Below, piece after piece: positions 1-6,668 of a DNA stretch of 64,000 nt. The position numbers were made by a program, and so were the translations under genes. Source of the stretch: Agromyces ramosus (GTDB lineage: Bacteria; Actinomycetota; Actinomycetes; Actinomycetales; Microbacteriaceae). Position 1 is the stretch's first letter. Every line of letters starts with the position of its first letter. The DNA is taken from positions 682,001 to 746,000 of the forward strand of contig NZ_SGWY01000003.1 of assembly GCF_004216665.1 (NCBI RefSeq), written 5' to 3'. The notes below the pieces were generated by a model. The model was not told the DNA's origin, made no database searches, and saw only the letters and a list, made by a program, of their open reading frames with translations.

Positions 1-629
1 ATGTCGTTCTGGATCATGTCCGTGTCCACGCTCGTCGGGTGGACGGTGTTGACGCGGATCATGTCGGGCGCCAGCTCGAGCGCGAGCGTGCGCATCAGGC
101 CCACGACGCCGTGCTTGGCCGAGACGTAGTGCGCGAAGTTCTCGAAGCCCTTGATGCCGGCCGTCGAGCTCGTGAGGATGATGGAGCCGCCGTTGCCGCC
201 CGCCTTGAGATGCGGGATCGCCGCCTTCGCCGTGTGCCACACGCCGGTCAGGTTGACGCCGATCATCTCCTCCCACGACTCGTCGCTCAGTTCCTCCGCC
301 CGGCCCTGCGAGAAGATGCCGGCGTTCGCCGACACGATGTCGAGCCGTCCGAGCTCGGCGACGCCCTCGTCGAGCGCCGACTTCAGCGCACCGTAGTCGC
401 GCACGTCCGCCTCGCGGGCCACGATCCGCCGGTCCAGTGCCTCCACCTGCCGCACCGTCTCCGCGAGGTCGTCGGGCGAGGACATCGTGTACTCCACGGT
501 CGGCAACTGCCGCACCACGTCGACGGCCACGATGTCGGCGCCCTCCTGCGCCATCCGCAGCGCGTGGCTGCGCCCCTGCCCTCGTGCCGCGCCGGTGATG
601 AACGCGACCTTGCCGTCCAGCCTTCCCAT
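1..629 (-). CDS. Mycofactocin-type short-chain dehydrogenase, 3' end cut by window edge
   Basis: Short-chain dehydrogenase/reductase of the subfamily that works with mycofactocin as electron acceptor (TIGR03971-like), probably oxidising an alcohol; the substrate cannot be told from sequence. Only the first 209 residues are present. They show the cofactor motif [18 protein letters not shown] near residue 5, the NAG motif (SANAGIF), the Ser of TSSTAG and the catalytic YVSAK. Two ATG codons stand in tandem (632 and 629). The second is chosen because GGAAGGAG then sits 6 nt away and because the product then begins MGRLDGKV like its neighbour. It is last in a run of five paralogues read from mftC toward the window start. 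A GGATGC-based hairpin lies just upstream. Confidence 0.9.
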   Translation of the reverse strand, partial: MGRLDGKVAFITGAARGQGRSHALRMAQEGADIVAVDVVRQLPTVEYTMSSPDDLAETVRQVEALDRRIVAREADVRDYGALKSALDEGVAELGRLDIVSANAGIFSQGRAEELSDESWEEMIGVNLTGVWHTAKAAIPHLKAGGNGGSIILTSSTAGIKGFENFAHYVSAKHGVVGLMRTLALELAPDMIRVNTVHPTSVDTDMIQND

Positions 630-645
630 CATGTGCTCCTTCCGC

Positions 646-672
646 GGATGCCGGGACGCGTCCCCCGCATCC
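646..672. other. Hairpin in the gap between SDR genes
   Basis: GGATGC and GGGAC (646-657) pair with GTCCC and GCATCC (660-672), leaving a small bulge and a GC loop. It fills most of the gap between two SDR genes. It may be an mRNA-processing or attenuation hairpin; there is no T-tract, so an intrinsic terminator is not claimed. Confidence 0.45.
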
Positions 673-674
673 CC

Positions 675-1508
675 CTACTTGACGTTGGCGCCCGCGTCAA
701 CGGGCAGGGCGACGCCGGTGACGTAGCGGGCCTCGTCGGAGGCGAGCCACAGCACCGCGTTCGAGATGTCCACGGCGTCCACCCACGGGATGGGCAGGGC
801 GTTGATGCCCTGTGCCGCCTCCTTGAAGTCGTCGGCGGTGGGGTGCTCGATGTCGGGACGGAACAGCTTGAACGTGGCCTCGTTGTTCACCATCGGCGTG
901 TCGACCACCGTCGGGTGCACGGAGTTCACGCGGATCATGTCGGGCGCGAGTTCGAGCGCGAGCGTGCGCATGAGGCCGACCACGCCGTGCTTCGCGGCGA
1001 CGTAGTGCGCGATGTTCGGGAACGCGAACAGGCCGGCATCCGAGCTCGTGAGGATCATCGACCCGCCCCGGCCGCCGGCCCTGATGTGCGGGATGGCGGC
1101 CTTGCAGGTGCGCCACACGCCCGAGAGGTTGATCTCCTGCATGTTGACCCACTCGTCGTCGGGGATGTCCTCCGCACGGTTGAACGACCCGGCGATCCCG
1201 GCATTGGCCGAGACGATGTCGAGCCGCCCGAGCTCCGCGACGCCCGCGTCGACGGCGGACTTCACCTGGTCGAAGTCGCGCACGTCGGCCTTCCGGGCGA
1301 CGATCCGCCGGTCGAGCGCCTCGACCTGCCGGACGGTCTCCGCGAGATCCTCCTCGGTGGCCGGCGGGTAGTTGTTCTCCGGCAGGCCCTCGCAGAGGTC
1401 GATGGCGATGATGTCGGCGCCCTCCTGTGCGAGCCGGATCGCATGACTGCGTCCCTGTCCACGAGCGGCGCCCGTGATGAACGCGACCTTCCCCTCGACA
1501 CGTCCCAT
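675..1508 (-). CDS. Mycofactocin-type short-chain dehydrogenase
   Basis: 277-residue SDR oxidoreductase with the signature of mycofactocin-coupled enzymes. The Rossmann motif [12 protein letters not shown] is near residue 14, SANAGIAG near 100, and the catalytic set is TSS plus YVAAK around 150-165. The C-terminus DEARYVTGVALPVDAG is typical of the family. Such enzymes hold NAD(P) without exchange and hand electrons to mycofactocin, so they do not show up as ordinary NAD-linked dehydrogenases. The start is preceded by AAAGGAGAAGGCA. It carries an insertion of about 10 residues near 190-205 (KLFRPDIEHPTADDFKEAA) compared with the third copy. The substrate is unknown. Confidence 0.93.
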   Translation of the reverse strand: MGRVEGKVAFITGAARGQGRSHAIRLAQEGADIIAIDLCEGLPENNYPPATEEDLAETVRQVEALDRRIVARKADVRDFDQVKSAVDAGVAELGRLDIVSANAGIAGSFNRAEDIPDDEWVNMQEINLSGVWRTCKAAIPHIRAGGRGGSMILTSSDAGLFAFPNIAHYVAAKHGVVGLMRTLALELAPDMIRVNSVHPTVVDTPMVNNEATFKLFRPDIEHPTADDFKEAAQGINALPIPWVDAVDISNAVLWLASDEARYVTGVALPVDAGANVK

Positions 1509-1527
1509 TGCCTTCTCCTTTCGTCGA

Positions 1528-1551
1528 CGGATGCCGCTGCTGCGGCATCCG
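1528..1551. other. Perfect 10-bp hairpin between SDR genes
   Basis: CGGATGCCGC (1528-1537), loop TGCT, then GCGGCATCCG (1542-1551). It sits in the 44-bp gap between two co-directional SDR genes and ends one base before the stop codon of the upstream gene. No T-tract follows. It could be a processing or attenuation hairpin that sets unequal expression of the paralogues. Confidence 0.5.
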
Positions 1552-1552
1552 C

Positions 1553-2362
1553 TCAGTACTGGGTGTTGCCCGCGTCGACCGTCATGGCCATCGCGGTGAC
1601 GTAGCGCGCCTCCTCGGATGCCAGGAACAGCACCGCGTTCGACTGGTCGCGCGGCTCGGTCACGTCGATCGGCAGCGAGTCGGTGAGCATCCCGGCGAGC
1701 CGCTCGTTGCCGGCGAGCAGTCGCGGGTACTCGCCGCCCATCTCGCCCATGGCGGTGTCGACGCCGGTCGGATGCAGCGAGTTGACCCGGATGCGGTGCT
1801 TCGCGAGCTCGTGCGCGAACGCCTTGGCGAGCCCGGTGACGCCGAACTTCGATGCGACGTACGGGGTGAGGAACGGCAGGCCCTTCAATCCGGCCGCCGA
1901 GCTCGTGAGGATGATCGAGCCGCCGCCCGCCGCGATGAGGTGCGGGGCGGTGAGCTGCACCGTGTTCCAGATGCCCGTGAGGTTGATCGAGATCGTCTCG
2001 TCCCAGACCTCGGGGGTCACCTCGTCCCATGGGGCGAGGATGCAGATGCCCGCGTTCCCGACGACGATGTCGAGGTGTCCGAGCTCGGCGACGCCCTCGT
2101 CGATCGCGGCCTTCATGGCGTCGCGGTCGCGCACGTCGGCCGTGCGGGCGACGATGCGCCGGTCGAGCGCCTCCACCTGCCGCACGGTCTCCTGGAGGTC
2201 GTCCTCCGTCGCGTGCGAGTACTGCAGTCCGGGCACCGGCCCGCACAGGTCGACCGCGATGATGTCGGCGCCCTCCTCCGCGAGCCGGAGCGCGTGGCTC
2301 CTGCCCTGGCCGCGCGCCGCTCCCGTGATGAAGGCGACCTTGCCTTCCACTCGTCCCGCCAT
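1553..2362 (-). CDS. Mycofactocin-type short-chain dehydrogenase
   Basis: 269-residue SDR. It begins [20 protein letters not shown], followed by [10 protein letters not shown] and DVRDRDAMKAA (cofactor-site Asp), then GNAGICILAP, TSSAAG and the catalytic YVASK, ending in TVDAGNTQY. Length and motif order fit mycofactocin-dependent SDRs. The catalytic region (PFLTPYVASKFGVTGLAKA) differs from the neighbours' [15 protein letters not shown], so it probably takes a different alcohol. It lies 19 bp downstream of the next paralogue and most likely shares its transcript. Confidence 0.93.
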   Translation of the reverse strand: MAGRVEGKVAFITGAARGQGRSHALRLAEEGADIIAVDLCGPVPGLQYSHATEDDLQETVRQVEALDRRIVARTADVRDRDAMKAAIDEGVAELGHLDIVVGNAGICILAPWDEVTPEVWDETISINLTGIWNTVQLTAPHLIAAGGGSIILTSSAAGLKGLPFLTPYVASKFGVTGLAKAFAHELAKHRIRVNSLHPTGVDTAMGEMGGEYPRLLAGNERLAGMLTDSLPIDVTEPRDQSNAVLFLASEEARYVTAMAMTVDAGNTQY

Positions 2363-2381
2363 GTTCGTTCTCCCCTTCGGT

Positions 2382-3200
2382 TCAGCGCTTGTTGAGGAAG
2401 CCCGCGTCCACGGGCAGGGTCACGCCGGTCACGTACCGCGCGGCATCCGACACGAGCCAGAGGATCGCGTTCGACAGGTCGACGGCCTCGATCATGTCGA
2501 CGGGCAGCGCGTTCGCCATCGCCTGGCCGAGCTGCGGGTCGGACTGCAGGAACTCCTGCATCACGTCGTTGACGACCATCGGCGTGTTCACGCCCGTGGG
2601 GTGGATCGTGTTGACGCGGATGGAGTGCTCCGCCAGTTGATTCGCATAGCTGCGCATGAGGCCGACCACGCCGTGCTTGGCCGCGGTGTACCCGAGGCCG
2701 CCGGGCGTGCTCCCGCCGATGCCGGCGAGGCCCGCGGTCGAGCTCGTGAGCACGATCGCCCCTCCCCGGCCGCCCTCGATCATCGAGGGCTTCGCGACCT
2801 CGACGGTGTGGTAGACCCCGGTCAGGTTCACGTCGATGACGTCCTGCCACTCCTCGGGCACCGGGTTCATCGACAGCGGGGCGATGCCCGCGTTCGCCAG
2901 CACGATATCCACCCGGCCGAGCTCGGCCACGCCCGCGTCGAATGCGGCCTGCAGGGCATCGCGATCGCGCACGTCGGCTTCGACGGCGTGGATGCGGCGG
3001 TCCAGCTCCTCGACCGAGCGCACGGTCTCGGCGAGGTCGTCGGGGGTGGCCATCGGATACGCCACCGTGTCGATCTGCGCGCAGAGGTCGACGGCGATGA
3101 TGTCGGCGCCCTCCTGGGCCAGGCGGATCGCATGGGACCTGCCCTGTCCGCGTGCGGCGCCCGTGATGAATGCGACCTTGCCTTCGAGTTGACCGGCCAT
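2382..3200 (-). CDS. Mycofactocin-type short-chain dehydrogenase
   Basis: 272-residue SDR with the same N-terminus ([20 protein letters not shown]) and the family [12 protein letters not shown] segment. [16 protein letters not shown] and YTAAKHG carry the catalytic Asn, Ser, Tyr and Lys. A glycine-rich insertion ([11 protein letters not shown]) just before the catalytic Tyr sets it apart from the other four copies and could alter the substrate pocket. It is the fourth in the tandem array counted from the window edge. The 39-bp gap to the next gene upstream shows no promoter-like sequence, in keeping with one operon. Confidence 0.93.
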   Translation of the reverse strand: MAGQLEGKVAFITGAARGQGRSHAIRLAQEGADIIAVDLCAQIDTVAYPMATPDDLAETVRSVEELDRRIHAVEADVRDRDALQAAFDAGVAELGRVDIVLANAGIAPLSMNPVPEEWQDVIDVNLTGVYHTVEVAKPSMIEGGRGGAIVLTSSTAGLAGIGGSTPGGLGYTAAKHGVVGLMRSYANQLAEHSIRVNTIHPTGVNTPMVVNDVMQEFLQSDPQLGQAMANALPVDMIEAVDLSNAILWLVSDAARYVTGVTLPVDAGFLNKR

Positions 3201-3239
3201 GGGGACTCCTTCCTCGGTGTGCTGCGGGTGGCGGTCGGG

Positions 3240-4100
3240 CTACTTGACGGGGTTCTGGTTGACCCCGGGGATCAGCAGGTGTCCGGCGTCGACTGGCAGG
3301 GTGACCCCGGTGACGGCCGAGGCGAGTTCGGAATTGAGGTACAGCGCGGCGTCGGCGATCCGCTGCGGGTCCATGAACCCGACGCCCTTGAGCGCGTGGA
3401 AGTGGTAACCGGCCTCGAGCATGTCCTCCTCGGTGCCCTCGCCGGCCGGCTTGCCGCTCATCATGTCCCAGGCGCCCTGCCAGCTGGTCATGGGCGTGAG
3501 GATGGCGCCGGGATGCACGCTGTTGACCCGGATGCCGTGCGGCGCGTACTCCAGCGCGAGCGTCTTCATGATGCCCACCACGCCGAACTTCGCGGCGCAG
3601 TAGTGCACGTAGTTCGCACCGGGCTCGAGCCCGTTGATGGACGAGGTCATGACGATCGAGCCGCCACCCTGCTCCATCATGTGCGGGAGCACGGCCTTCG
3701 CCGACTTCCAGACGCCGGTGAGGTTGACCGCGATCATGTCGTCCCACTGCTCGTCGGTGAGCTCGTGGGCGGGCGCCAGCGAGAAGATGCCGGCGTTGGC
3801 GATGAGGATGTCGATCTTCCCGAGCTCCGCGATCCCCTTCGCGACGGCGGCGTCGAGGTCGGCCTGCGTGCGCACGTCGCCGACCGCCGCGACGATGCGA
3901 CGGTCGAGGGCCTCGACCTGCCTGACGGTCTCGTCGATGTCGGACTGCTGGGCCATCGGGTACTGGACGGTCCCGATCTGGTCGAGCGTGTCCATGATGA
4001 CCACGTCGGCTCCCTCTCGTGCGCAGGTCACGGCGTGCGCCCGACCCTGCCCGCGAGAACCGCCGGTGATGAAGGCGACCTTGCCATCGAGCATGCCCAT
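3240..4100 (-). CDS. Mycofactocin-type short-chain dehydrogenase, divergent copy nearest mftC
   Basis: 286-residue SDR, the most divergent of the five. It has [19 protein letters not shown] in place of the shared [12 protein letters not shown] and a changed second strand (GADVVIMDTLDQ). IANAGIFSLAP, TSSING and YCAAK supply the catalytic residues, and it ends with [10 protein letters not shown] plus a short tail. The start used is the ATG read as MGMLDGKV, preceded by GAGGAGAGCCCC; an in-frame ATG 24 codons further up has no ribosome site and adds a non-conserved extension. The gene follows mftC by 97 bp. The rest of the array may have arisen by duplication, though this copy has diverged furthest. 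Confidence 0.92.
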   Translation of the reverse strand: MGMLDGKVAFITGGSRGQGRAHAVTCAREGADVVIMDTLDQIGTVQYPMAQQSDIDETVRQVEALDRRIVAAVGDVRTQADLDAAVAKGIAELGKIDILIANAGIFSLAPAHELTDEQWDDMIAVNLTGVWKSAKAVLPHMMEQGGGSIVMTSSINGLEPGANYVHYCAAKFGVVGIMKTLALEYAPHGIRVNSVHPGAILTPMTSWQGAWDMMSGKPAGEGTEEDMLEAGYHFHALKGVGFMDPQRIADAALYLNSELASAVTGVTLPVDAGHLLIPGVNQNPVK

Positions 4101-4197
4101 GGGGCTCTCCTCTCGTTTCGGGCACGCCGCAGGAACCGCGCAGCGGCACGCGACGGCCGTCGGCCGCATCATCGCGGTCGCGTCGGCGAGTCGGGTC

Positions 4198-5523
4198 TCA
4201 CGCGAGGTCGGAGCGGGTGCCTCCCTGGTGGCGCCGGTCGGCGCCGGGTTCGGATGATGCGAGGTCGGATGCCGCGGGCGCCGTGAAGCCCGCGAGCGGG
4301 TCCTCGGCGCAGGCGCTCACCGGCGGCGCGGCGAGATCCTCGCGCCGGGTGAGCGTCAACCGCACCGGGCCGATGCCGCTCCTCGGACGCGGTGGGGAGG
4401 TGCGGTGCGAGTGGTCGCCGGCGTGCTTCGGGATGCTCGTCGTCTCGGCGCGCTGGGCGAGCAGCTGCTCGCCGTAGCCCTGCACGCACTCGGGGTCGGG
4501 CCCGTCGAGCGGGAGCCCGGTGAAGAACTTCGCGGCCATGCATCCGCCCTTGCACGTGTCGAAGAACCGGCACGAGCTGCACGCCCCGCCCGACTGCGGC
4601 GAGCGCAGCTCGGCGAAGAGCGCCGAGTCGCGCCACACGGTGCGGAAGCCGCCCTCGCCGCGGACGTTGCCGGCGAGGAACTCGTCGTGGATGGCGAACG
4701 GGCAGGCGTACACGTCGCCGATCGGGTCGATGAGGCACACGACGCGTCCGGCGCCGCACAGGTTCAATCCGGGAAGCGCCTGGCCGTAGGCCGAGAGGTG
4801 GAAGAAGGAGTCCCCAGTGAGCACGTCGTCCCCGTGGGCGACGAGCCAGTCGTAGAGCTCGCGCTGCTGCTCGCGGGTGGGGTGGAGCTCGTCCCACACG
4901 TCGGCGCCTCGGCCCGAAGGGCGGAGCCGGGTGAGCCGCAGCTGGGCGCCGTACCGGTCGGCGATCTCCTTGAACTCCTCGAGCTGGGGGATGTTCTGCC
5001 GCGTGCAGACCACCGAGAGCTTGAAGTTGCGCATCCCGGCGTCGGAGAGGTTCCGCATCGCGCGGATCGCGGTGTCGTACGACCCGGGCCCGCGCACGTG
5101 GTCGTTCACCTCGGGCGTCGCGCCGTCGAGCGAGATCTGCACGTCGACGTAGTCGTTGGCCGCCAGCCGGGTCGCGACCTCCGGCGTGATCTTCACGCCG
5201 TTCGTCGAGAACTTCACGCCGACGTGGTGTGCCGTGGCGTACTCCACGAGTTCCCAGAAGTCACTGCGAACCGTGGGCTCACCGCCGCCGATGTTCACGT
5301 AGAACACCTGCATGCGCTCGAGTTCGTCGATGACGGCCTTGCACTCCTCGGTCGACAGCTCCCGGGGATCACGCCGCCCCGAGCTCGAGAGGCAGTGCAC
5401 GCACGAGAGGTTGCAGGCGTACGTGAGCTCCCACGTCAGGCAGATGGGCGCGTCGAGCCCGAGCTCGAAGTGGTCGACCAGGCGCATGGCCTTCGGCGGG
5501 GGTGCGACGTCGACGAGGGTCAT
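4198..5523 (-). CDS. mftC: Mycofactocin maturase MftC (radical SAM/SPASM)
   Basis: Radical S-adenosylmethionine enzyme that oxidatively decarboxylates the C-terminal Tyr of the MftA peptide and then crosslinks it to the neighbouring Val, the first steps to mycofactocin. The CxxxCxxC cluster motif is at Cys37, Cys41 and Cys44 (TYACNLSCVHC). A SPASM domain for extra iron-sulfur clusters follows (LCGAGRVVC, DVYACPF, GGACSSCRFFDTCKGGC, PECVQGYG). At 441 residues it is longer than the roughly 390-410 I recall for the family; the extra is a basic, low-complexity C-terminal tail. The ATG overlaps the mftB stop by 4 bp, so the two are translationally coupled. In known clusters mftD, E and F usually follow; here SDR genes do. 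Confidence 0.96.
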   Translation of the reverse strand: MTLVDVAPPPKAMRLVDHFELGLDAPICLTWELTYACNLSCVHCLSSSGRRDPRELSTEECKAVIDELERMQVFYVNIGGGEPTVRSDFWELVEYATAHHVGVKFSTNGVKITPEVATRLAANDYVDVQISLDGATPEVNDHVRGPGSYDTAIRAMRNLSDAGMRNFKLSVVCTRQNIPQLEEFKEIADRYGAQLRLTRLRPSGRGADVWDELHPTREQQRELYDWLVAHGDDVLTGDSFFHLSAYGQALPGLNLCGAGRVVCLIDPIGDVYACPFAIHDEFLAGNVRGEGGFRTVWRDSALFAELRSPQSGGACSSCRFFDTCKGGCMAAKFFTGLPLDGPDPECVQGYGEQLLAQRAETTSIPKHAGDHSHRTSPPRPRSGIGPVRLTLTRREDLAAPPVSACAEDPLAGFTAPAASDLASSEPGADRRHQGGTRSDLA

Positions 5524-5795
5524 GCCGCACGCTCCTCGAGCATCTTCGACTCGGCGAGGGTGCCGAGCGCGCGCAGGTACGTGGGCAGGTGCTCGGCGGC
5601 GACGCCGGCGGCCTCGCACGCCTCACGTGCGGTCGCGGCATCCGCCAGCCCCTGCACCACCGTGAGCAGCGTGCGGTCCTTCAGGAAGGACAGCTTGCGC
5701 GTGCCGAAGTGGTAGAGCAGCGCGCCGAACGGCTCGGGGCGCACGGACACCTGCGGGTGGAGCCGCCAGGCGGTGTCGGGTTCGACGGCGGTCAT
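5520..5795 (-). CDS. mftB: Mycofactocin peptide chaperone MftB
   Basis: 91-residue PqqD-like RiPP recognition protein that binds the MftA leader and presents it to MftC. It shows the family pattern of WRLHPQVSVRPEPFGALLYHF, the basic strand TRKLSFLKD and a helical C-terminus. It starts 7 bp after the mftA stop and overlaps mftC by 4 bp (ATGA). There is no good ribosome site of its own, which suggests coupling to mftA translation. Confidence 0.95.
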   Translation of the reverse strand: MTAVEPDTAWRLHPQVSVRPEPFGALLYHFGTRKLSFLKDRTLLTVVQGLADAATAREACEAAGVAAEHLPTYLRALGTLAESKMLEERAA

Positions 5796-5802
5796 GGCGG
5801 AT

Positions 5803-5913
5803 TCAGTACACGCCGCACATGCCGTCGATGGAGACCTCCTCGACGAGCGAGTCCGTCTCGATCACGTCCTCGACCTCACCCTGCGGTGCGACGAGCTCTT
5901 CACTTCGACTCAT
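5803..5913 (-). CDS. mftA: Mycofactocin precursor peptide MftA
   Basis: 36-residue precursor peptide, found by reading the gap upstream of mftB. It begins MSRSEELVAPQGE, has an acidic leader (DVIETDSLVEEVS) and ends IDGMCGVY, the invariant C-terminal motif of this family. The final Val-Tyr pair is decarboxylated and crosslinked by MftC to give the redox-active core. GAGGAG stands 6 nt before the ATG. It is the first gene of the leftward mft operon and faces mftR across a shared promoter region. Confidence 0.95.
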   Translation of the reverse strand: MSRSEELVAPQGEVEDVIETDSLVEEVSIDGMCGVY

Positions 5914-5932
5914 GGGATGCTCCTCATGTGCG

Positions 5933-5950
5933 ATCGCCGCCATTGGCGAT
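5933..5950. repeat. Inverted repeat in the mftA leader
   Basis: ATCGCC (5933-5938), 6-nt spacer, GGCGAT (5945-5950). It lies 20-37 bp before mftA and its right arm overlaps the presumed -35 box of mftR. It may be a second operator half or an mRNA hairpin in the mftA leader. Confidence 0.35.
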
Positions 5951-5971
5951 TCCTCGTGATGAAGCGATACT
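5943..5971 (+). promoter_or_regulatory. Predicted mftR promoter
   Basis: TTGGCG (5943-5948), a 17-nt spacer and GATACT (5966-5971) resemble -35 and -10 boxes reading into mftR. The -10 abuts the 23-bp palindrome that begins at 5970, so a repressor bound there would block initiation. Confidence 0.45.
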
Positions 5972-5992
5972 AATGACACCCGGTGCCGTTAG
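5970..5992. promoter_or_regulatory. Palindromic operator between mftA and mftR (likely MftR site)
   Basis: A 23-bp palindrome centred on 5981: left arm CTAATGACACC, centre C, right arm GGTGCCGTTAG. The arms match except at two positions each. Size and symmetry fit a TetR-family site, and it lies between the divergent mftA and mftR starts. It also covers the first in-frame ATG (5973) of mftR, which argues that translation starts at 6009 instead. Confidence 0.65.
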
Positions 5993-6008
5993 GAAGGGGG
6001 TTGTCAGG

Positions 6009-6668
6009 ATGGTCCTTCAGGGCGATGATGCAGCAGCCCGGCCGCGGCTCGGTCGCGCCCCCTCCACGACGCACGCCGACCTGAGCCACACCGCACTGCG
6101 ACTGTTCATGGAGCGCGGCTTCGACGCGACGACGGTCGACGAGATCGCCCGAGAGGCCGGCATCGGTCGCCGGACGTTCTTCCGCTACTTCCCCTCGAAG
6201 AACGACGTGCCGTGGGGCGACTTCGACCGCCTGCTCGACGGGATGCGGGACCACCTCGCGTCGATGCCCGACGACCTGCCACTCATGGAGCAGCTGCGCC
6301 GGTCGATCCTCGAGTTCAACCGGGTGCCCGAATCCGAGGTGGAGTACCACCGCCGCCGCATGGAGCTGCTGCTGCACGTGCCGACACTGCTCGCGCACTC
6401 GACCCTCCGCTACGCCTCGTGGCGGCAGGTGGTCGCCGAGCACGTCGGCCGGCGCCTGGGCCTGCCCCACGGCGACCTCATCCCGCAGACGATGGCCTGG
6501 ACCTGCCTCGGCGTGTGCCTCGCCGGCTACGAGCAGTGGCTCGGCGACGCCGACGCCGACCTGCTCGAGCTCCTCGACGAGGCGTTCCGCCTCATCGACG
6601 AGCGCATCGGCACCGAGGCGATCCAGGCCCATCGCGGTTCGCACGCCTCGCGGAGCGCTCGCGGGTGA
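6009..6668 (+). CDS. mftR: TetR-family regulator of the mycofactocin locus, MftR
   Basis: 219-residue TetR-type repressor. The helix-turn-helix covers about residues 25-65 (ERGFDATTVDEIAREAGIG, then RRTFFRYFPSKNDV), and the rest is a helical ligand domain. MftR proteins sit beside mftA in most mycofactocin clusters and have been linked to acyl-CoA sensing. An ATG at 5973 would add 12 residues but lies inside the operator palindrome; ATG 6009 follows an AGGAAGGGGG tract by 9 nt and is preferred. The stop overlaps the mftG start by 4 bp (GTGA), so regulator and oxidoreductase are co-translated. Confidence 0.93.
   Translation: MVLQGDDAAARPRLGRAPSTTHADLSHTALRLFMERGFDATTVDEIAREAGIGRRTFFRYFPSKNDVPWGDFDRLLDGMRDHLASMPDDLPLMEQLRRSILEFNRVPESEVEYHRRRMELLLHVPTLLAHSTLRYASWRQVVAEHVGRRLGLPHGDLIPQTMAWTCLGVCLAGYEQWLGDADADLLELLDEAFRLIDERIGTEAIQAHRGSHASRSARG

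Noticed and set aside
646..1551. GGATGC hairpins as integron or att sites
   Set aside because: No integrase is present, and the motif is spread through coding regions too.
675..4286. Long open frames antisense to the SDR genes
   Set aside because: They are mirror frames of high-GC coding DNA: low complexity rich in Arg, His, Val and Gly, no family motifs and no ribosome sites, while the minus strand carries intact SDRs.
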